Shown here: one piece after another, positions 1 to 12,760 of the stretch
Layout of the letters: every line of letters starts with the position of its first letter
How positions within the stretch are numbered: position 1 is the first letter of the stretch
DNA from: Nyssa sinensis
Lineage: Eukaryota > Streptophyta > Magnoliopsida > Cornales > Nyssaceae
NCBI GenBank assembly: GCA_008638375.1
Contig: CM018050.1
Location: 26,851,097 to 26,915,096, forward strand
DNA length: 64,000 nucleotides
Direction: 5' to 3'
The notes under the pieces: model-generated
What the model saw: the letters and a program-made list of their open reading frames with translations, nothing else
The model's database searches: none
Told to the model about the DNA's origin: nothing
Translations under genes and position numbers: made by a program

Positions 1-92
1 TCGGATAAATCTCTAGTGCTCTTTAACAAGACTCGAACTCAAGATCTTAAATCTTATCCTCAAGTCCTTACTGCTCGACCAACCCTTTGGAG
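1..92 (-). mobile_element. tRNA-derived SINE-like fragment
   Basis: Read on the minus strand, this piece has an A-box-like stretch (TGGTCGAGCAGT) and, about 40 nt later, a B-box-like stretch (GAGTTCGAGTC), the layout of an RNA polymerase III promoter inside a tRNA-like head. No complete cloverleaf can be folded and there is no clear 3' tail inside the window, so a tRNA-headed SINE or tRNA pseudogene is more likely than a working tRNA gene. Confidence 0.45.
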
Positions 93-287
93 TTTTGATG
101 AAGTAAGTAAATAAAATTTCTAAGTTGTCAATATCGTCCTTATTTTAGGAGAGGTATTTGTAATTTTAACAAATCTCATAATAGCTAAACGTAACATGTT
201 CTATATAATAATATTTAATGTTCAGAGTAATATGATAAATTAGTACTCACGATTAAAAATCATTTGTGACAATTTCAACATGAAATG

Positions 288-745
288 TGATGTACCATAA
301 AATGACAACTCAACCCAAACTTGACATGTGTTTGAGCTCTTTTATGTGTAGGTTAGGAAGTGACACAAAGTTATTCAGATCTGACAGACGTTCCTTGATC
401 AGAAGGGCACGGACCTTCCCTCCCAAACAGCGAGCTCCAAGTATGTGTCTAAAGAGGTACTGAGCTGATCACCGCCTTACTTACCCTACCGACCTCGGAA
501 TAAGGAAATAAAATGCGACATGGAAACTGCCATTCTCAGATATCTTCTGATCCCTACTTTTGCGGAGATCAAAGTTCAATATGGCAACTACCATCTTTAG
601 ATATCATCAAATCTTGATTTTTTACGACTCCAAATCATAATCAACTCAGGGGATCCACAGCTTATAAATAAAACCTAAGGTGCGCTTTTCAATTACGGTC
701 AATTACTCCCCCAGCATATTGGGACTTGAGGCTGCAAGACAAGGC
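288..745 (+). mobile_element. Partial 5' LTR of Tat-type gypsy fragment T0
   Basis: The piece begins TGATGTACCATAA, matching the LTR starts of T2 (TGATATACCATAA, minus strand, from 42507) and T1 (44103). A TATA-like CTTATAAATAAAACC near 661 matches the promoter region of the T1 LTR near 44575. The LTR 3' end and the TGGCGCC primer site present in T1 and T2 are missing, and the sequence passes straight into the middle of gag. This is a decayed LTR of the same family, with its right end lost in an internal deletion. Confidence 0.6.
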
Positions 746-781
746 CAATAACAACCAATCCTACCCAAAATTCCTCAAAGG

Positions 782-2330
782 ATGGAGGAAATAGCAGACT
801 CCATGGAGCAAACCATCTTTACCAAAGGGACCTACGTCCCTCAAGAGCAAGACGAACTAGCAAAGCTGCTCGGAAGGTTTGCCACTCCGTTCACTCTTGC
901 CATAATGGCGGAGGAACGGCCCAAGAAATTTGTTGTCCTGAAGTTCACCCTATATGACGGGTCTGAGAATCCTGGGGGACCATCTCTCCCACTATCAGCA
1001 CACGATGGCCTTACATGGGGCTACTGATGCCTTCATGTGTCATACCTTCGTGACAAACCTCAAGGGTACCGCTTTGAAGTGGTTCCACAGCCTTCCTCGA
1101 GAGTCAATCATCAACTTCTATGAGCTCAGCAGGAGGTTCCTTGATCGGTTCTTGACCAACAAGAAGTTGAGAAAAGGTCCAGAATTTCTGCTCACCATAA
1201 AGCAGGCCAAGGGGGAGTCACTTCAAGAGTACATCGCTCGATTCAATACCGAGCTCACAGAGATAACAGACTGTAGTCCGAATTTTCTTGTGGCAGCCCT
1301 CACCTCTAGCTTGGGGCCTAGACGCTTTCAGGACTCTTTGACGAAGAATCCCCCCGTTGACATGGCTGCACTTATGGAGCGGGCGTGAAAATACATAAAC
1401 CTGGAGGATACGAAGATGTCCTTTCGAAAGGCCAAAGAGCAGGCTTAGAAAGACGACCACACTAAGAAGAGGGAGTCCAGCGTAACCAAGAAAAGGGTCA
1501 GAAGTCCTGACAAGAGGGCGACACCTAGAACTCAGAGCAACCCTAACTCTGAAAGGTACGAAACATTCACACCTCTGAATGCCTCCCTCATTCACATACT
1601 CCAGCAAGTATAGACACGTGAGGACTTGAGGTGGCCAGAACCATTGAAGAGTAGTCCCGACTCCAAGGATTAGAGCAAATATTGCTACTTCCATAAAGAC
1701 TATGGATACACCACTGATGAATGCAGAGCTCTTAAACATGAAATTGAACAGCTCATCAAAATAGAGCATCTGCGGGAGTTCATTCGTCAGGACGGAAGGA
1801 AAAATCGTAATGACAAGCCACAACAAAGGAGACAAGAGCAGAGGCTTGAACAAAGGGAGGCTTATAACGAACAACCGCGCCAGACTAATCAGGTCATCTT
1901 TGTCCTCCATGCCGACAACTCATTCATCGGAATGTCCAACAGAGCCAGGAAGTGCTATGCTCGGGAGGCAAGGGCAGAACACAACATCCTTCAGATCTTT
2001 GCCATTGAGAAAAGGCTAAGGCCTGCACCGCAAATCTAGTTTTTAGAGCTGGATCTCGTTGGAGTACACTGTCCCTCATAGTGACACCCTCGTCATCTCG
2101 CTCAAGATTGCCAATTTTGAGATCAGAAGAGTTTCTGGTGGACACGGGCAGCTCCACCAATGTGCTGTTCTATGAGCCCTTTCAACACATGAAACTCAAT
2201 ACCAATGATATCAAGGCCACCATTACTGTAATGGCGGAGTTCGATGGGAACCTCAGCACCTCGCTAGGCAAGATAGACCCCCCGACCATAGCAGGAGAGG
2301 GAGACGCTCAGAAGACAAATATTATTTTAT
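782..2330 (+). pseudogene. Decayed gag-protease fragment of Tat-type gypsy element T0
   Basis: This is a broken copy of the Gag-protease part of a Ty3/gypsy polyprotein, colinear with T1 45447-46990. The Gag core is visible (KWFHSLPRESIINFYEL, IARFNTELTEITDCSP), with a frameshift near 965-985 around the GDHLSHYQH stretch. A zinc-knuckle-like CYFHKDYGYTTDEC follows at about 1683. The protease motif VDTGSSTNVLFYEPF is at about 2138, after another frameshift. Stops include TAG at 1446, 1671 and 2037; at all three the sister copies carry glutamine or align close to it. Homology stops near 2325, so reverse transcriptase and everything after it are absent. It cannot make a working protein. Confidence 0.85.
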
Positions 2331-3242
2331 TATTTTAAATTATTTTTTATTAAAAAATTTTTATTTTGCTTTTGGGAAAAAAGTAAAACTAAAAAAGATC
2401 TCATTTTCAAATTGACTTCAGCGACTTGACATCAAGTGCACTTGCCAGTTCACAGTCAACCCTGGCCACATAATAATTTTAGGAGTTAACTTGTAAGAAG
2501 AAAAAAAAAAAAAGTCAGGTGCATCAAGGCTAATCAGTAGGGGTGTATAAAAAAAATCGAGAATTCGTATATCCGAATTCATCCGAATCAAATTGATTGA
2601 GTTGAGTCGGGTTTAAAAATAGTTTGGGTGGGGTTGATTCTAAAACTAAAATATTCGTGTTGATTCCAATTTAAAGTTCAGATAAATCAACCCAATCCAA
2701 GAACCGGACTCCAAATAAAAACTATTTATAAAAAATTAAGAAAAATATATATATAATGTGATTTATAAGTACTATATATATTATATTATACATTTACTGG
2801 TATTAATATATTATATATATAATTAATTAATTAGATGTATTTAATATTTCATGATCCAATTGTTGTAAGTGGACTCACATGCAAGGTTCTTATTTCAGTG
2901 TCGGTAAATAAATAATTACCGTTATTTTATATTTTATATTTCATAATAAAATACATAAAATATACGTGTATATATTTATATAAATTGTTGTACATATATT
3001 TCATTGTCTATATATATATACGGCGGGCTTGAAAAGTCAAGTCATCACTTTAGCAATAAATAAAATCAATTATTTAGTAGAAGAAATAATGGTGGGCGAG
3101 TCACGCGCACCTCTTAAGACCAATAATATCTCATGTATTGTAGGCAGAAACTGATACATCTTCATCACAACAAACAGATCTCTTCTCTTAGATCAACAAT
3201 TTCTCCATCAATTTACTTCTTGCAACCTCTAGCCTATTAGCA
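2331..3242. other. AT-rich DNA upstream of the NLR gene
   Basis: No coding sequence is seen. At 2534 the TAGGGGTGTATA start followed by ATCCGAATTC-type sequence resembles one end of a non-autonomous hAT-like element, but no matching right end was found. From 2740 to 3030 the DNA is almost pure A/T with short TATA runs. The promoter and 5' leader of the NLR gene must lie here; no single TATA box can be chosen among the many AT tracts. Confidence 0.5.
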
Positions 3243-5606
3243 ATGGCAGAACAAATTCTCTTTAACTTCGCTGAAAATATTCTGCTGAAGTTGGGTTCCA
3301 GTGCTCTCCAACAAATTGGATTGGCATGGGGTGTCACAAAGGAGTTGGAAAAGCTGAAGAAGACAATATCTACAGTTCGAAATGTCCTTCTTGATGCACA
3401 AGAACAGCAGATTAGCAACCGTGCTGTTAAAGAATGGCTTGAAAGGCTTAATGACATAGTCTACGATGTTGACGATTTGGTGGATGAATTTGCCACTGAT
3501 GCTCAGAGAAGGAAGGTGGAAATTCATGGAAGTATAATAAGAGAGGTACGCTACTTCTTTACACGATCAAATCCATTTAAATTTCGTTATGGCATGGGGC
3601 GTAAAATAAGGGATGTCAGGGAGAGACTAGATGAGGTTGCAAAAGATATGAGAGACTTTAAGTTTGTAGTGAGACAAGTGGACAGGCCAATTGAGAGAAG
3701 AGTAAGGCAGGAAACCTACTCTTTTCCTAGTTCAAATGTTGTCGGGAGAGAAAATGATAAAGAAGCTATAATACAATTGTTAATGCACTCCACAGACGAA
3801 GAAAATGTTTCCATCATTCCTATAGTGGGACTAGGGGGCCTGGGAAAGACCACACTAGCACAGTTGGTGTACAATGATTATAGGGTCCAAAGTCAGTTTC
3901 ATGAAAGATTTTGGGTATGCGTCTCCAATGACTTTGATTTAAGAGAGGTCATAAAAAAAATAGTAAAATCGGTTGGAGATACTGGTAGTGACAACTTAGA
4001 AATTGAACAGTTACAAAGTCGCCTTCGACAAATATTGGGAAATCAAAATTTTTTCCTTGTTTTGGATGACGTATGGAATGAGGATCTTGTAAAATGGAGA
4101 AATTTAAAAGATTTGTTGATGGTTGGGGGCAAGGGAAGTAAAATCATTGTAACTACCCGTGGTCAAAAAGTTGCTGAAATTATGGGTACAGTTCCATCAT
4201 ATGTTCTTAAGGGTCTTTCAAATGATGATTCTTTATCTGTGTTGTTGAAATGGGCATTTAAACAAGGAGATGAGGAAAAGCATCAAGATCTAGTCAATAT
4301 TGGAAGAGAAATAGTGAAAAAATGTGGAGGAGTTCCTTTGGCGGCAAGGACTTTAGGAGCCTTGTTGTTTTCAAAAATTGATGTACATGATTGGTTGCAG
4401 GTGAGAGACAATGAAATATGGGAATTGGTACAGAAAGATAATGATATTTTACCCGTATTAAAGTTGAGTTATGATCAAATGTCATCTTATTTGAAACATT
4501 GCTTTGCCTATTTTTCCCTATTGAAAAAGGATCAAGCGTTTCCAAAAGATTGGATGATTTATAATTGGATGGCCCAAGGATTTATAGAGTCATCAAATCA
4601 AAATGAAGAACTAGAAGATATAGGTGAAAGTTATTTCGATGAGTTGGTGAGGAGATCCTTTATTGAAATTTCAGAAGAAGGAGAAGGCTTGTTCAAAATG
4701 CATGACCTTGTTCATGATCTTGCACAATTTGTGGCAAGTAGTGAATGCTTAACTATCAAGTCCACTACTAAATCAATTCCTGAAAGAGTTCGTCATGTAA
4801 ATTTCGATTCTAGTTTACATAAGGGATTTCCAAGACCCTTGCTAGAAGTAAAGAAGTTGCGTACCATCCATATGGGATCGGGATTTGGATCAATCATCCC
4901 ATCAGAAATCTTGAATTTTAGATTCTTGCGTGTATTGGTTTTCTTCGGTTTGAACTTTAAGGTGCCGAGTTCCATTGGAGATCTCAAGCATTTAAGTTTG
5001 TTTTGCCTCGCAAGGAATCGTGGTGCAAAAACCCTACCTGAATCTTTTGGAAGGTTGGTCAACTTACAATATGTGAATCTAAATCGAACATATCTCAATG
5101 AGTGGCCAAAAACATTTGGAAATCTAATTAACCTACGACGTTTGGTTTTGTCAACAAGATTTACTAGTCTACCAGAGAAAGTGATTGGTCGGTTGACTTC
5201 TCTTAGAGCATTAATTATCTGTCATAGTGCTGAATTGACTTCTTTAACTGAAGCCATGGGAAAGGTCACTCGCCTTCGAAGATTGGAAGTAAGTTTTTGT
5301 CCAAAACTGGTTTCGTTTCCATCTTGCGTGAGACGCCTCACTGCTCTCATGGAATTGAAAGTAGCTTATTGCAGAAATCTGGTAACGCTATCAGAGTCGT
5401 TTGCAAGTCTCACATCACTTCGAATGGTTCAAATTATAAGCTGCCCTAAATTGTTGTCTCTACCCGAAGGGATTGATCGTGTCCCTATGGTTAAAATTGA
5501 TGGGAGGGAGCTCCACAGGCACGGGCTTATTCGCCCTACAGGTGTTGCTCATTATCCTTCTCAACCTTACATCCTTTTTTTTGTCACTGTTAAAATGTCT
5601 TATTGA
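3243..5606 (+). CDS. CC-NB-ARC-LRR (CNL) disease-resistance-type protein, RGA-like
   Basis: A single uninterrupted 787-residue frame encodes a coiled-coil NLR, a family of intracellular immune receptors that sense pathogen effectors. An Rx-type N-terminal domain (about 5-130) includes an EDVID-like VYDVDDLVDEF near 73. The NB-ARC domain shows a P-loop GLGGLGKTT near 196, kinase-2 FLVLDDVW near 272, RNBS-B GSKIIVTTR, GLPL-type CGGVPLAARTLG near 360, RNBS-D CFAYFSLLKKD, and MHDLVHDLA near 486. About 8-10 irregular LRRs fill 530-765. All key nucleotide-binding motifs are present, so it could be functional. The start was chosen as the first ATG before the conserved MAEQILF opening. The length is short for the RGA class (often 850-1,200), mainly through a short LRR. 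It lies about 900 bp downstream of retroelement T0. Confidence 0.92.
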   Translation: MAEQILFNFAENILLKLGSSALQQIGLAWGVTKELEKLKKTISTVRNVLLDAQEQQISNRAVKEWLERLNDIVYDVDDLVDEFATDAQRRKVEIHGSIIREVRYFFTRSNPFKFRYGMGRKIRDVRERLDEVAKDMRDFKFVVRQVDRPIERRVRQETYSFPSSNVVGRENDKEAIIQLLMHSTDEENVSIIPIVGLGGLGKTTLAQLVYNDYRVQSQFHERFWVCVSNDFDLREVIKKIVKSVGDTGSDNLEIEQLQSRLRQILGNQNFFLVLDDVWNEDLVKWRNLKDLLMVGGKGSKIIVTTRGQKVAEIMGTVPSYVLKGLSNDDSLSVLLKWAFKQGDEEKHQDLVNIGREIVKKCGGVPLAARTLGALLFSKIDVHDWLQVRDNEIWELVQKDNDILPVLKLSYDQMSSYLKHCFAYFSLLKKDQAFPKDWMIYNWMAQGFIESSNQNEELEDIGESYFDELVRRSFIEISEEGEGLFKMHDLVHDLAQFVASSECLTIKSTTKSIPERVRHVNFDSSLHKGFPRPLLEVKKLRTIHMGSGFGSIIPSEILNFRFLRVLVFFGLNFKVPSSIGDLKHLSLFCLARNRGAKTLPESFGRLVNLQYVNLNRTYLNEWPKTFGNLINLRRLVLSTRFTSLPEKVIGRLTSLRALIICHSAELTSLTEAMGKVTRLRRLEVSFCPKLVSFPSCVRRLTALMELKVAYCRNLVTLSESFASLTSLRMVQIISCPKLLSLPEGIDRVPMVKIDGRELHRHGLIRPTGVAHYPSQPYILFFVTVKMSY

Positions 5607-5790
5607 ATGTAAAAATCAATCACATAATTAATTCTCTTTTGGCTACAATTTCTTTAGTTGAATCACTTCGATGATGACTGGTGCACGACGAGAGTTACAA
5701 TGCAAGACCATCAAAATGAACAAGATGGTAAGGATGTGTTGGTTTTTCCCATTATCCTACGTACTCAACCTTACATCCTCTGTTTCTCTT
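5552..5790 (+). repeat. Diverged tandem duplication over the NLR stop codon and 3' flank
   Basis: The stretch beginning at about 5552 (TATCCTTCTCAACCTTACAT) recurs at about 5752 (TATCCTACGTACTCAACCTT), giving a period near 200 bp. The first copy encodes the last residues of the NLR protein; the second is untranslated. The same kind of 3' duplication is seen at the inverted NLR pseudogene (16565-17010), so it may predate the gene duplication. Confidence 0.5.
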
Positions 5791-5889
5791 TTGTATCTTC
5801 AATGTTTTGTATTTCCAATAATTACATAATCTTTCTTGTATTTTTTTATAAGATAATGTTTTATTACTTAAATTATGAATATTATTGAT

Positions 5890-8800
5890 TAATGAGATAG
5901 TTTTTTTAAAATAATTAATGTGGGCACATGAATTTAGATTATAAAATACTATTTTTTTATATTATATTGATATTTTTAATCAAGTAATTCTAATTTTGTA
6001 TTTAGATTTTATCAAAAATATTTTATCTTTATAAGTTGACAGTATTATGTTAATTAAATATCACATTAGAATATGACGTTTGACCAATACAAAACTGTCA
6101 AAGTAAATATTTTTGTTAAGATTTTAAATTAAATCTAATATTATTATTTTTTGTCAAAATTCTTAAATATTAACCCCAAAAAAACATGAATTTACTATTT
6201 GATACATATTTCTTTTTTCATCAAGGCTGAAATTATAATATAAGAGAATAAATCCATAGAAAACTGATAGCATGAGCCAAATCCTTGCGTGAATATTTTA
6301 TTTCGAATATGACTTTATTACAAGTGATTGTTGTGATCATTATTACTTCATTCACTCTTGTAGTTTAGTTAAAATTCTTTTTTCACAATAAACTACCATA
6401 CCTTATTAAATTATTTTTTTAGATTGAGTTATTATAGGTGTTAAATAAGTTTATGTTAAATAATAATAATCAAACAAATAATTAATAAATATCTTAAAAT
6501 TAAACAGGGAAGGTTAAAGTCAAAGAAGAATTAACTAACCATAATGGAGAAATCAGGTGACCTAAAAATTGAAGGAGGGAGAGTTTATACGGGAAATAAA
6601 ACATATTAAAAAGGTATTATTGTACGTTTGCCGGTTTGGGAGGGGAATGGATAAATTAATTTTTATAATCTTGTGAAGTCAGTATTTGGTAAAAAAGAAA
6701 TAACTCTTGTGAAGTCAGTATTTGGTAAAAAAGAAATGAACTCTTGTGAAGTTTACACTGCGAGTCGCTAATATTGCCGTTTAATTTGGTTTATGGCTTT
6801 TGCAATTCTTGATTTCCACCACACATATCATTGGGTATTAAAATAGTTATGACCTGTTGCTATTCTTTGAAAATTTTATGAGGCTCTGGTTCTATTAATT
6901 AGCATCTTTTTATCTCTAATGCTACACTTTTCTCATCACCGAATCATAGGGGAATTTACTATTTACTCATACGAAGAGGCTGGAAACAACGGAGGAGAGG
7001 TGATAAAGATCTAAACTTTCTCAGAACTCTACAATGGTGGAAGTGGGTCTAGGAGTTTTCACAGTATCTTTTGAGTTTTGCTGCTATGTTCTTTTGGGAT
7101 TTTTCTTTTTTACTTTATTTATCTATCACCAAGACATATCTTAGTGTCAATCTCTCTTTATTGCTAGTTTCATTGATGTATGCTTATTGGTTTGATATCA
7201 AAGCTTCATTTTGTAAATTTCATTCAGTTCATTTTTGTCTTTGTAATACTTTTTTTTTTTATATATATATTTGATATCCAAGATCGACAATTGTGTTTTT
7301 TCTGAATTAATAATCATTCGTGCTCCAAATATGACAATAACTTAGTTAATATAATGGTATTTTCAAAAGTGTGTTCAATTATTTCTATTCGATCATTCCA
7401 TTCAAGAATGAGAAGATCAAAATAGCCATTATATGTGAATTTTTCGTTTATATACTTGAACCTTTTGTAAGTAAGCTAATTCCATCTTTATCCAGCTACA
7501 AGTTACCTTCTTCTACCACTCCCCCCTAACCCAAGAAAAAAGGAATAAAAAAAAGGTTTAAAATAGAAAATTCCCTCGCTTTTGGAGTCAGAAGCGATCG
7601 ATCATATGGAGGATGGATTCCCCTACTTGGTTTACTCCATGCTATAGTGACTCTAACTCTGAGTTTAGACCTTTGGGTCAGTGATTTGCTTTGGTTGCCT
7701 AACTTAATCATTTGTTTGTTTTAGTTGAAAATACAACAGTTATGACTTGCAAGTTGTATAAAATCAACAAGGCTGCAAGTTAAATAAAAATCTCAGTTCC
7801 TGTTAATTAGCCATCCTAACATTATTCTAAAAACTAGCCCATTTTTTTAATAGAAAATCGTGCCATTCTATTCCATTGTTTCAAAATATGGCCACCTTGT
7901 TGATGTCCTGGTGCCCTTTTCTTTCCTCAAAATTTAGTCATTTAGTATTTCTACACTATTTCTCATATAAATTTTGAAAAATAATAAGGCTTAGTGGGGA
8001 AGGTCACTGTACTTTGTCAGTAAAAGTAAAAGATATCAGTGTCATTTAAGAAACCTCAAGGGAAATCTTTATAATTTTCACTAACCTCGGGAAAGGTCAG
8101 TGCAATTTATCCAAATTTATTTTATTGCCTAAAAAATAGTATTTTTAGAAAATTAACATTTATTAGATCAAAAATTGAAAACCTATTTTTTGGTCATCCT
8201 GTCCGAACAGGAGAGTGTCTTCCATCCGAATGCGTATGAACATTCCAATGCAGTTTCGTTTAGGAAATTTTTAATTTCATGAAACAACCATTTTCAACTT
8301 GGTTTAGGAGTGTGTTGCAAATTTTATAGTATAAATAGAGTATACGATTCTCTTATTGAAGAACCCTTGCCTCTTAAAGCATTGAGTGATATTGATTATC
8401 TTTAACTTCATATAATAATATGGTTAGTTCATAGCAAGGTGTTTTTTTCATATGTTAGCTATATACCTGGTGTAGGAGAGTGCATGTAGGATCATATAAT
8501 AGTTAAGCATTACAATCATTGCATGGAGCTTGTATATTGTGGAGAGTAGATATAAGGATGTGATTGGTGTGCACAAAAGCTATTCAAACTGAGGACTATA
8601 ATGAGAAGTTGCAGATAGACTACACGAGATCACGAGTGCTGATAGGTTAGTTATTTAGGGAGAGAGATTTGTTAACTTATATTGCGTTCTTTTTTACTAG
8701 TGGACTTTTGCAGCTTGAGATGGGTTTTCTTCCCTATTAGGGTTTCCCGCATATGATTTGGTGTTATGCTTATTTATTTTTCTGCGGATGCATGATATTT

Positions 8801-8999
8801 GTTTTGTTTTGATGTTCATGATAATTACATAAACTTAAAATCTTAAATATTCAAGAAGATAATTTTTTTTTCGATAATAATTCATCTTAATTAACAAGAG
8901 GTTTTATAAATCTACGTTCCCAATTAATTAGTTTTGAAAGTCAAATATTTGTTTCCAAACTAAGCCTCAAAAGTGTGAAAATCTCCATAAAGTCCTCTA
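5890..8999. other. AT-rich intergenic DNA, no gene recognised
   Basis: Frames here are short, AT-driven and unlike known proteins. A 35-bp direct repeat is described separately. A stretch near 7990-8110 has a paired phrase (AAGGTCACTGTACTTTGTCA and GGAAAGGTCAGTGCAATTTA) suggesting an old non-coding repeat. Nothing else can be supported. Confidence 0.5.
6671..6742. repeat. 35-bp direct tandem repeat, two copies
   Basis: The unit starting TCTTGTGAAGTCAGTATTTG is repeated immediately with a one-to-two-base difference (AAATAAC versus AAATGAAC). A third partial start follows at about 6742. It is a simple local duplication with no coding content. Confidence 0.75.
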
Positions 9000-11900
9000 A
9001 TATCACGCTATAAAAAGTGATCCGCCTTACTAAATACTCCCAAAACTACTCCCCCTTTTATCACGAGATGGCAAACGGATAATAACAATCATTATCATGA
9101 ATAATGTAAGGTGAACATCACATGTAAATCATGCACAGACAAAAGAAGATATATAGGAGATAACAAAGACAATATAGATGTAAGAAAGATAAATTGATAG
9201 ATAAATAATAGAAAAATAAAATTGTATCACATACGTCCCAAACATCTAAATGATAAGGAAATAAATACAAAGTTGTATAAACATAACTAAGTGATCAAAC
9301 ACACAAAGGGTAGACTATCCCTAGCCTGACGCAACTTTATAACAAAACTACGTATCATAAGACAACTATGGCAGCATTGAAAGGAACACTAGTGCCAAAG
9401 GAGAAAATGAGACGACTATGAGCAATACCAAATGTGGTGGAATGACTCATTGGTGTAAGAACTGAACAGACTACCAAGTTATGCAACATGTATTCATTAG
9501 TGAGAAGACCATAAGTAAGATAATTCTAGAACTGTAGACTACCATTAGTTTAGAGAGTAAAAGCAATGAGACCCTCAAAAAGAATGGCCTCGGGAGAAAA
9601 TGAAAACTGTGGATCAAAGGCCCTGGTCAAACTTAGAATTCTTGCAATAAGAACCAGAGACAAATCAAAATGAATACCAAGTACATATGCTCAGGCAACG
9701 TCTTGTCCAATCACAATCTCGAGGTTCGCATAGAACTTGCGAACCAATTGCACATTACTGGACCTCGAATGGAGAGAAGAGGAAGCCATGCTCTCCCCAT
9801 AAACTGTGAGAACCATAGTGCCAACAATGTCCTCTCGCACAATAGCCTACTTAGGTAACATAACGCGCGTCTCATATGTAGAGTAACTCTTAAGCACATA
9901 GTGTTAGATTGGAATGACCTGATAATGTGATCACGAGGAGCATCCTGCACATCGTATGGAAATAATAGTGTCTCATCTTCACTGGTGATGTGGTTTTATA
10001 TGATAATCAATGACAAGTAAGAAAAGAAAACACAAATGAAGACCCTAATATGGCTCTACGCTTGTGAAACTACAATAACAATCCATCCCGTGCTGCTTCT
10101 AACAGCTATCCTCTACCAGTCCAGTACCTGCCATTCTCATGAATAGCAGGGGTGAGCCATAACGCTCAGTAGGGTTTCCCAAAACACACAAGCTTATAGC
10201 GTGCAAAAACTAATGCAAATCCGATGAGGACAATTTCTAATGTCTAGTATGCAATCCCAAACACACAGCAATATCATCAATCAGATCACAAGTATAGACA
10301 TGACAATCAAGAGAATAAGACACCACTCTATGTAGTACAATAACAGTAATAAGACATTCAATGTACATCGAACATATATCAACATATACAAACCTCACGA
10401 GCACCTCCATTTCCTATTCAAATCAGTTAGAACAACGATATCTAACAACAATATATTCAATACAAGTCAATAGTATGATAAGGCAAGAAGTGTAATCACT
10501 ACACAATCCATGTCTGTCACAAGTACAATCCACAGCACAACGAGTCGGACCTCGACAAGGTCCTATACTTCTCTTTACTTCTTCCACAGTCCTTCAAAAC
10601 TACTTAATAGCTCTCGGTAAAGCCTGAGTGTTTCTCGAGCTACTAACCCGATGGAGACATACGACCACCTGTGCGAGGTTACGGTTCGAAACCAAAGGGA
10701 GACACAATTCCCAGTCACAAAACTCCGATAATACCCATATCTTCCCCATTTCTCAGGCCTTCAACTATTTCATTTCTATCTATATTATTGTCGTCTCATA
10801 ATATGTGGTGCCACACAAGCTTACACGACATCCACATCAATAGTCATACAATGAAACACATTATATCTCAATATACATAAATCATATAATCCTCAGCGTG
10901 TCCATACATGTCTCCAAGGCACAAGTATAATGAATAGTAAAGCATCGGAATAATAATGACAATCATAACAAAAAGGCAGGCAATGATCAAGCATTAGAAT
11001 AATAATAGTCATATCATGAGGACTAATGACAATAATATAATACCAACCAATCAAAATCAGATCCTACTCCTAGTCGCCACCTGACTGTAAGGAGACACTA
11101 CTTGTGTCTGTCATAATGTGTATTAGACACCTCAAACATTCCAAGTTCAACTCTCAGGGCCACCCCGACTCTTAACACTACGGTTTCGTAATGATTTTTT
11201 AAGTTCTCTTAGGTTAATTACGCATTAGCCTACATACTGAGTGTCCATTGTCCCAAATAGATATCAAAATGTGTTTTCGAGCCTCAAAAACCCTAAGGAG
11301 GCCCCATCACAATGTTTCTAAGTCATTTGAATGTTTTTTGAACTCATAAAGGAATTTTCATAATTTTACCAGACAAGTTCACGTTTACTGAGATACTGTC
11401 TTACAAAACCGACCTTAAAATCGGATTCAGAAGGTCCAAAAATCCTAAGGACACTTACCTTGTATTTTATTAACCCTTTTTGGTACATGTTCCATACCTA
11501 GGAGCATAATAATAATTTTACACATTCGTGAGGGACCAACCTCGTGTCCCTCTTCGTTGATCTAATATCATATTTGATATCTGACATCCAAAAAAATTAG
11601 ACTAGTCATTTTCGGATTTTAATTTGCCTTTGAATTACCTAATTTGTCTTCAAGGGCATCTTTAAAATTTTACATATTTATGTAGGAACCACCTTGGGTT
11701 CCTGAAATGCCCATAAATCGTAACAATGCCTCTTCTTGCATTTTAATTGACTTTATTTTCAATTTTATAAGTAAGTGAGTTTTTTTATAATTTTCTTAAA
11801 AATGTTCATTGGTTTGTAATTAATCAAATCAATTCAACCCCTTTATAATTTTCCAATTTCCCAATTTCCAATTTCTTAACCTTGTGGCCAATCAGTCCGA

Positions 11901-12660
11901 ATTTCATTATATTACCAAATTCAGAAATAAGGTTATCCTTATTCCTAATTTGGTTCCCCAAACAGCAGACAAGTCATAGCTTGTTGCCAAACTGCCCCAA
12001 GTCCAAAAACAGTTGCCAAACAAGTCCCTTAAGTCCAAGTGGCCATTGGGCCGGCCTAGAGTCCAACCCGAATACTCGGTTGACCCATTGACCAAACCCA
12101 TTGATTGTTGACCCGACCTGAGTTGACCATTGACGGGGTCAACCCGATTGACCGGTCAACTCGCTGACACCGATCACCATCTCTGGCGCCGGTACACTAG
12201 AAAATCATGCTTTCCCCATTTTTCCTCTCCTTTTCGCCACAAACCTCTACCAACACTATTCTCTCGAAGATTCCACCGACGTAGATCTCCCAAATTTCCT
12301 AAAACTAACAGCCCTTGGCTTTTTCAAGGACTGCAACCCCTCACCGATTCGTTGTGTTTCGGCCACCGTTTTTGTCCTTGTTTTGTTCCATTTCCACTCC
12401 TTTTTTATTCCAAATTAATTTAAACATCCTTTTTAACCAATTTAGGATTTGTTTTAATTGTCGAAGTCCCCTCAACCGAGACCGAGCTTCCTTGGTTCGA
12501 ATCTCTAGCGAGACCTACAACTCGCGTATTTCCCAACCTCTAACCACTACTTTCTTCTCCTCTTTCTCTTGTTCGCTTTCTGAAACTCTAAAGAGCTTCA
12601 CCTAGTGCAAAAAATTTCTCAAAACACCTCCCATTCATTCGACCCAACTTTACACAATAG

Positions 12661-12760
12661 TGTGTGTGTGTGTGTGTGTATATATACCTATATACATATA
12701 CATATACATGTTGCAACACACACATACATGCATATACACACATTTATACAAGTCCAAAGA
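12661..12760. repeat. TG/TA/CA-rich microsatellite cluster
   Basis: A (TG)9 run at 12661-12679 passes into TATATA and then into imperfect ACATATAC/CACATACATG units. It lies inside the LTR-like region. Confidence 0.9.

Noticed and set aside
1218..1910. Long minus-strand frame (230 codons) over T0
   Set aside because: It is the shadow of the gag-pro sequence on the plus strand; a similar shadow occurs at 46081-46743 in T1.
5658..5888. Possible extra exon after the NLR
   Set aside because: AT-rich, overlaps the duplicated 3' flank, with no domain similarity.
9711..9950. Opposing frames near 9670-9950 as a possible transposon gene
   Set aside because: Faint resemblance to plant transposon proteins was considered, but no motif could be named and neither frame is conserved elsewhere in the window.
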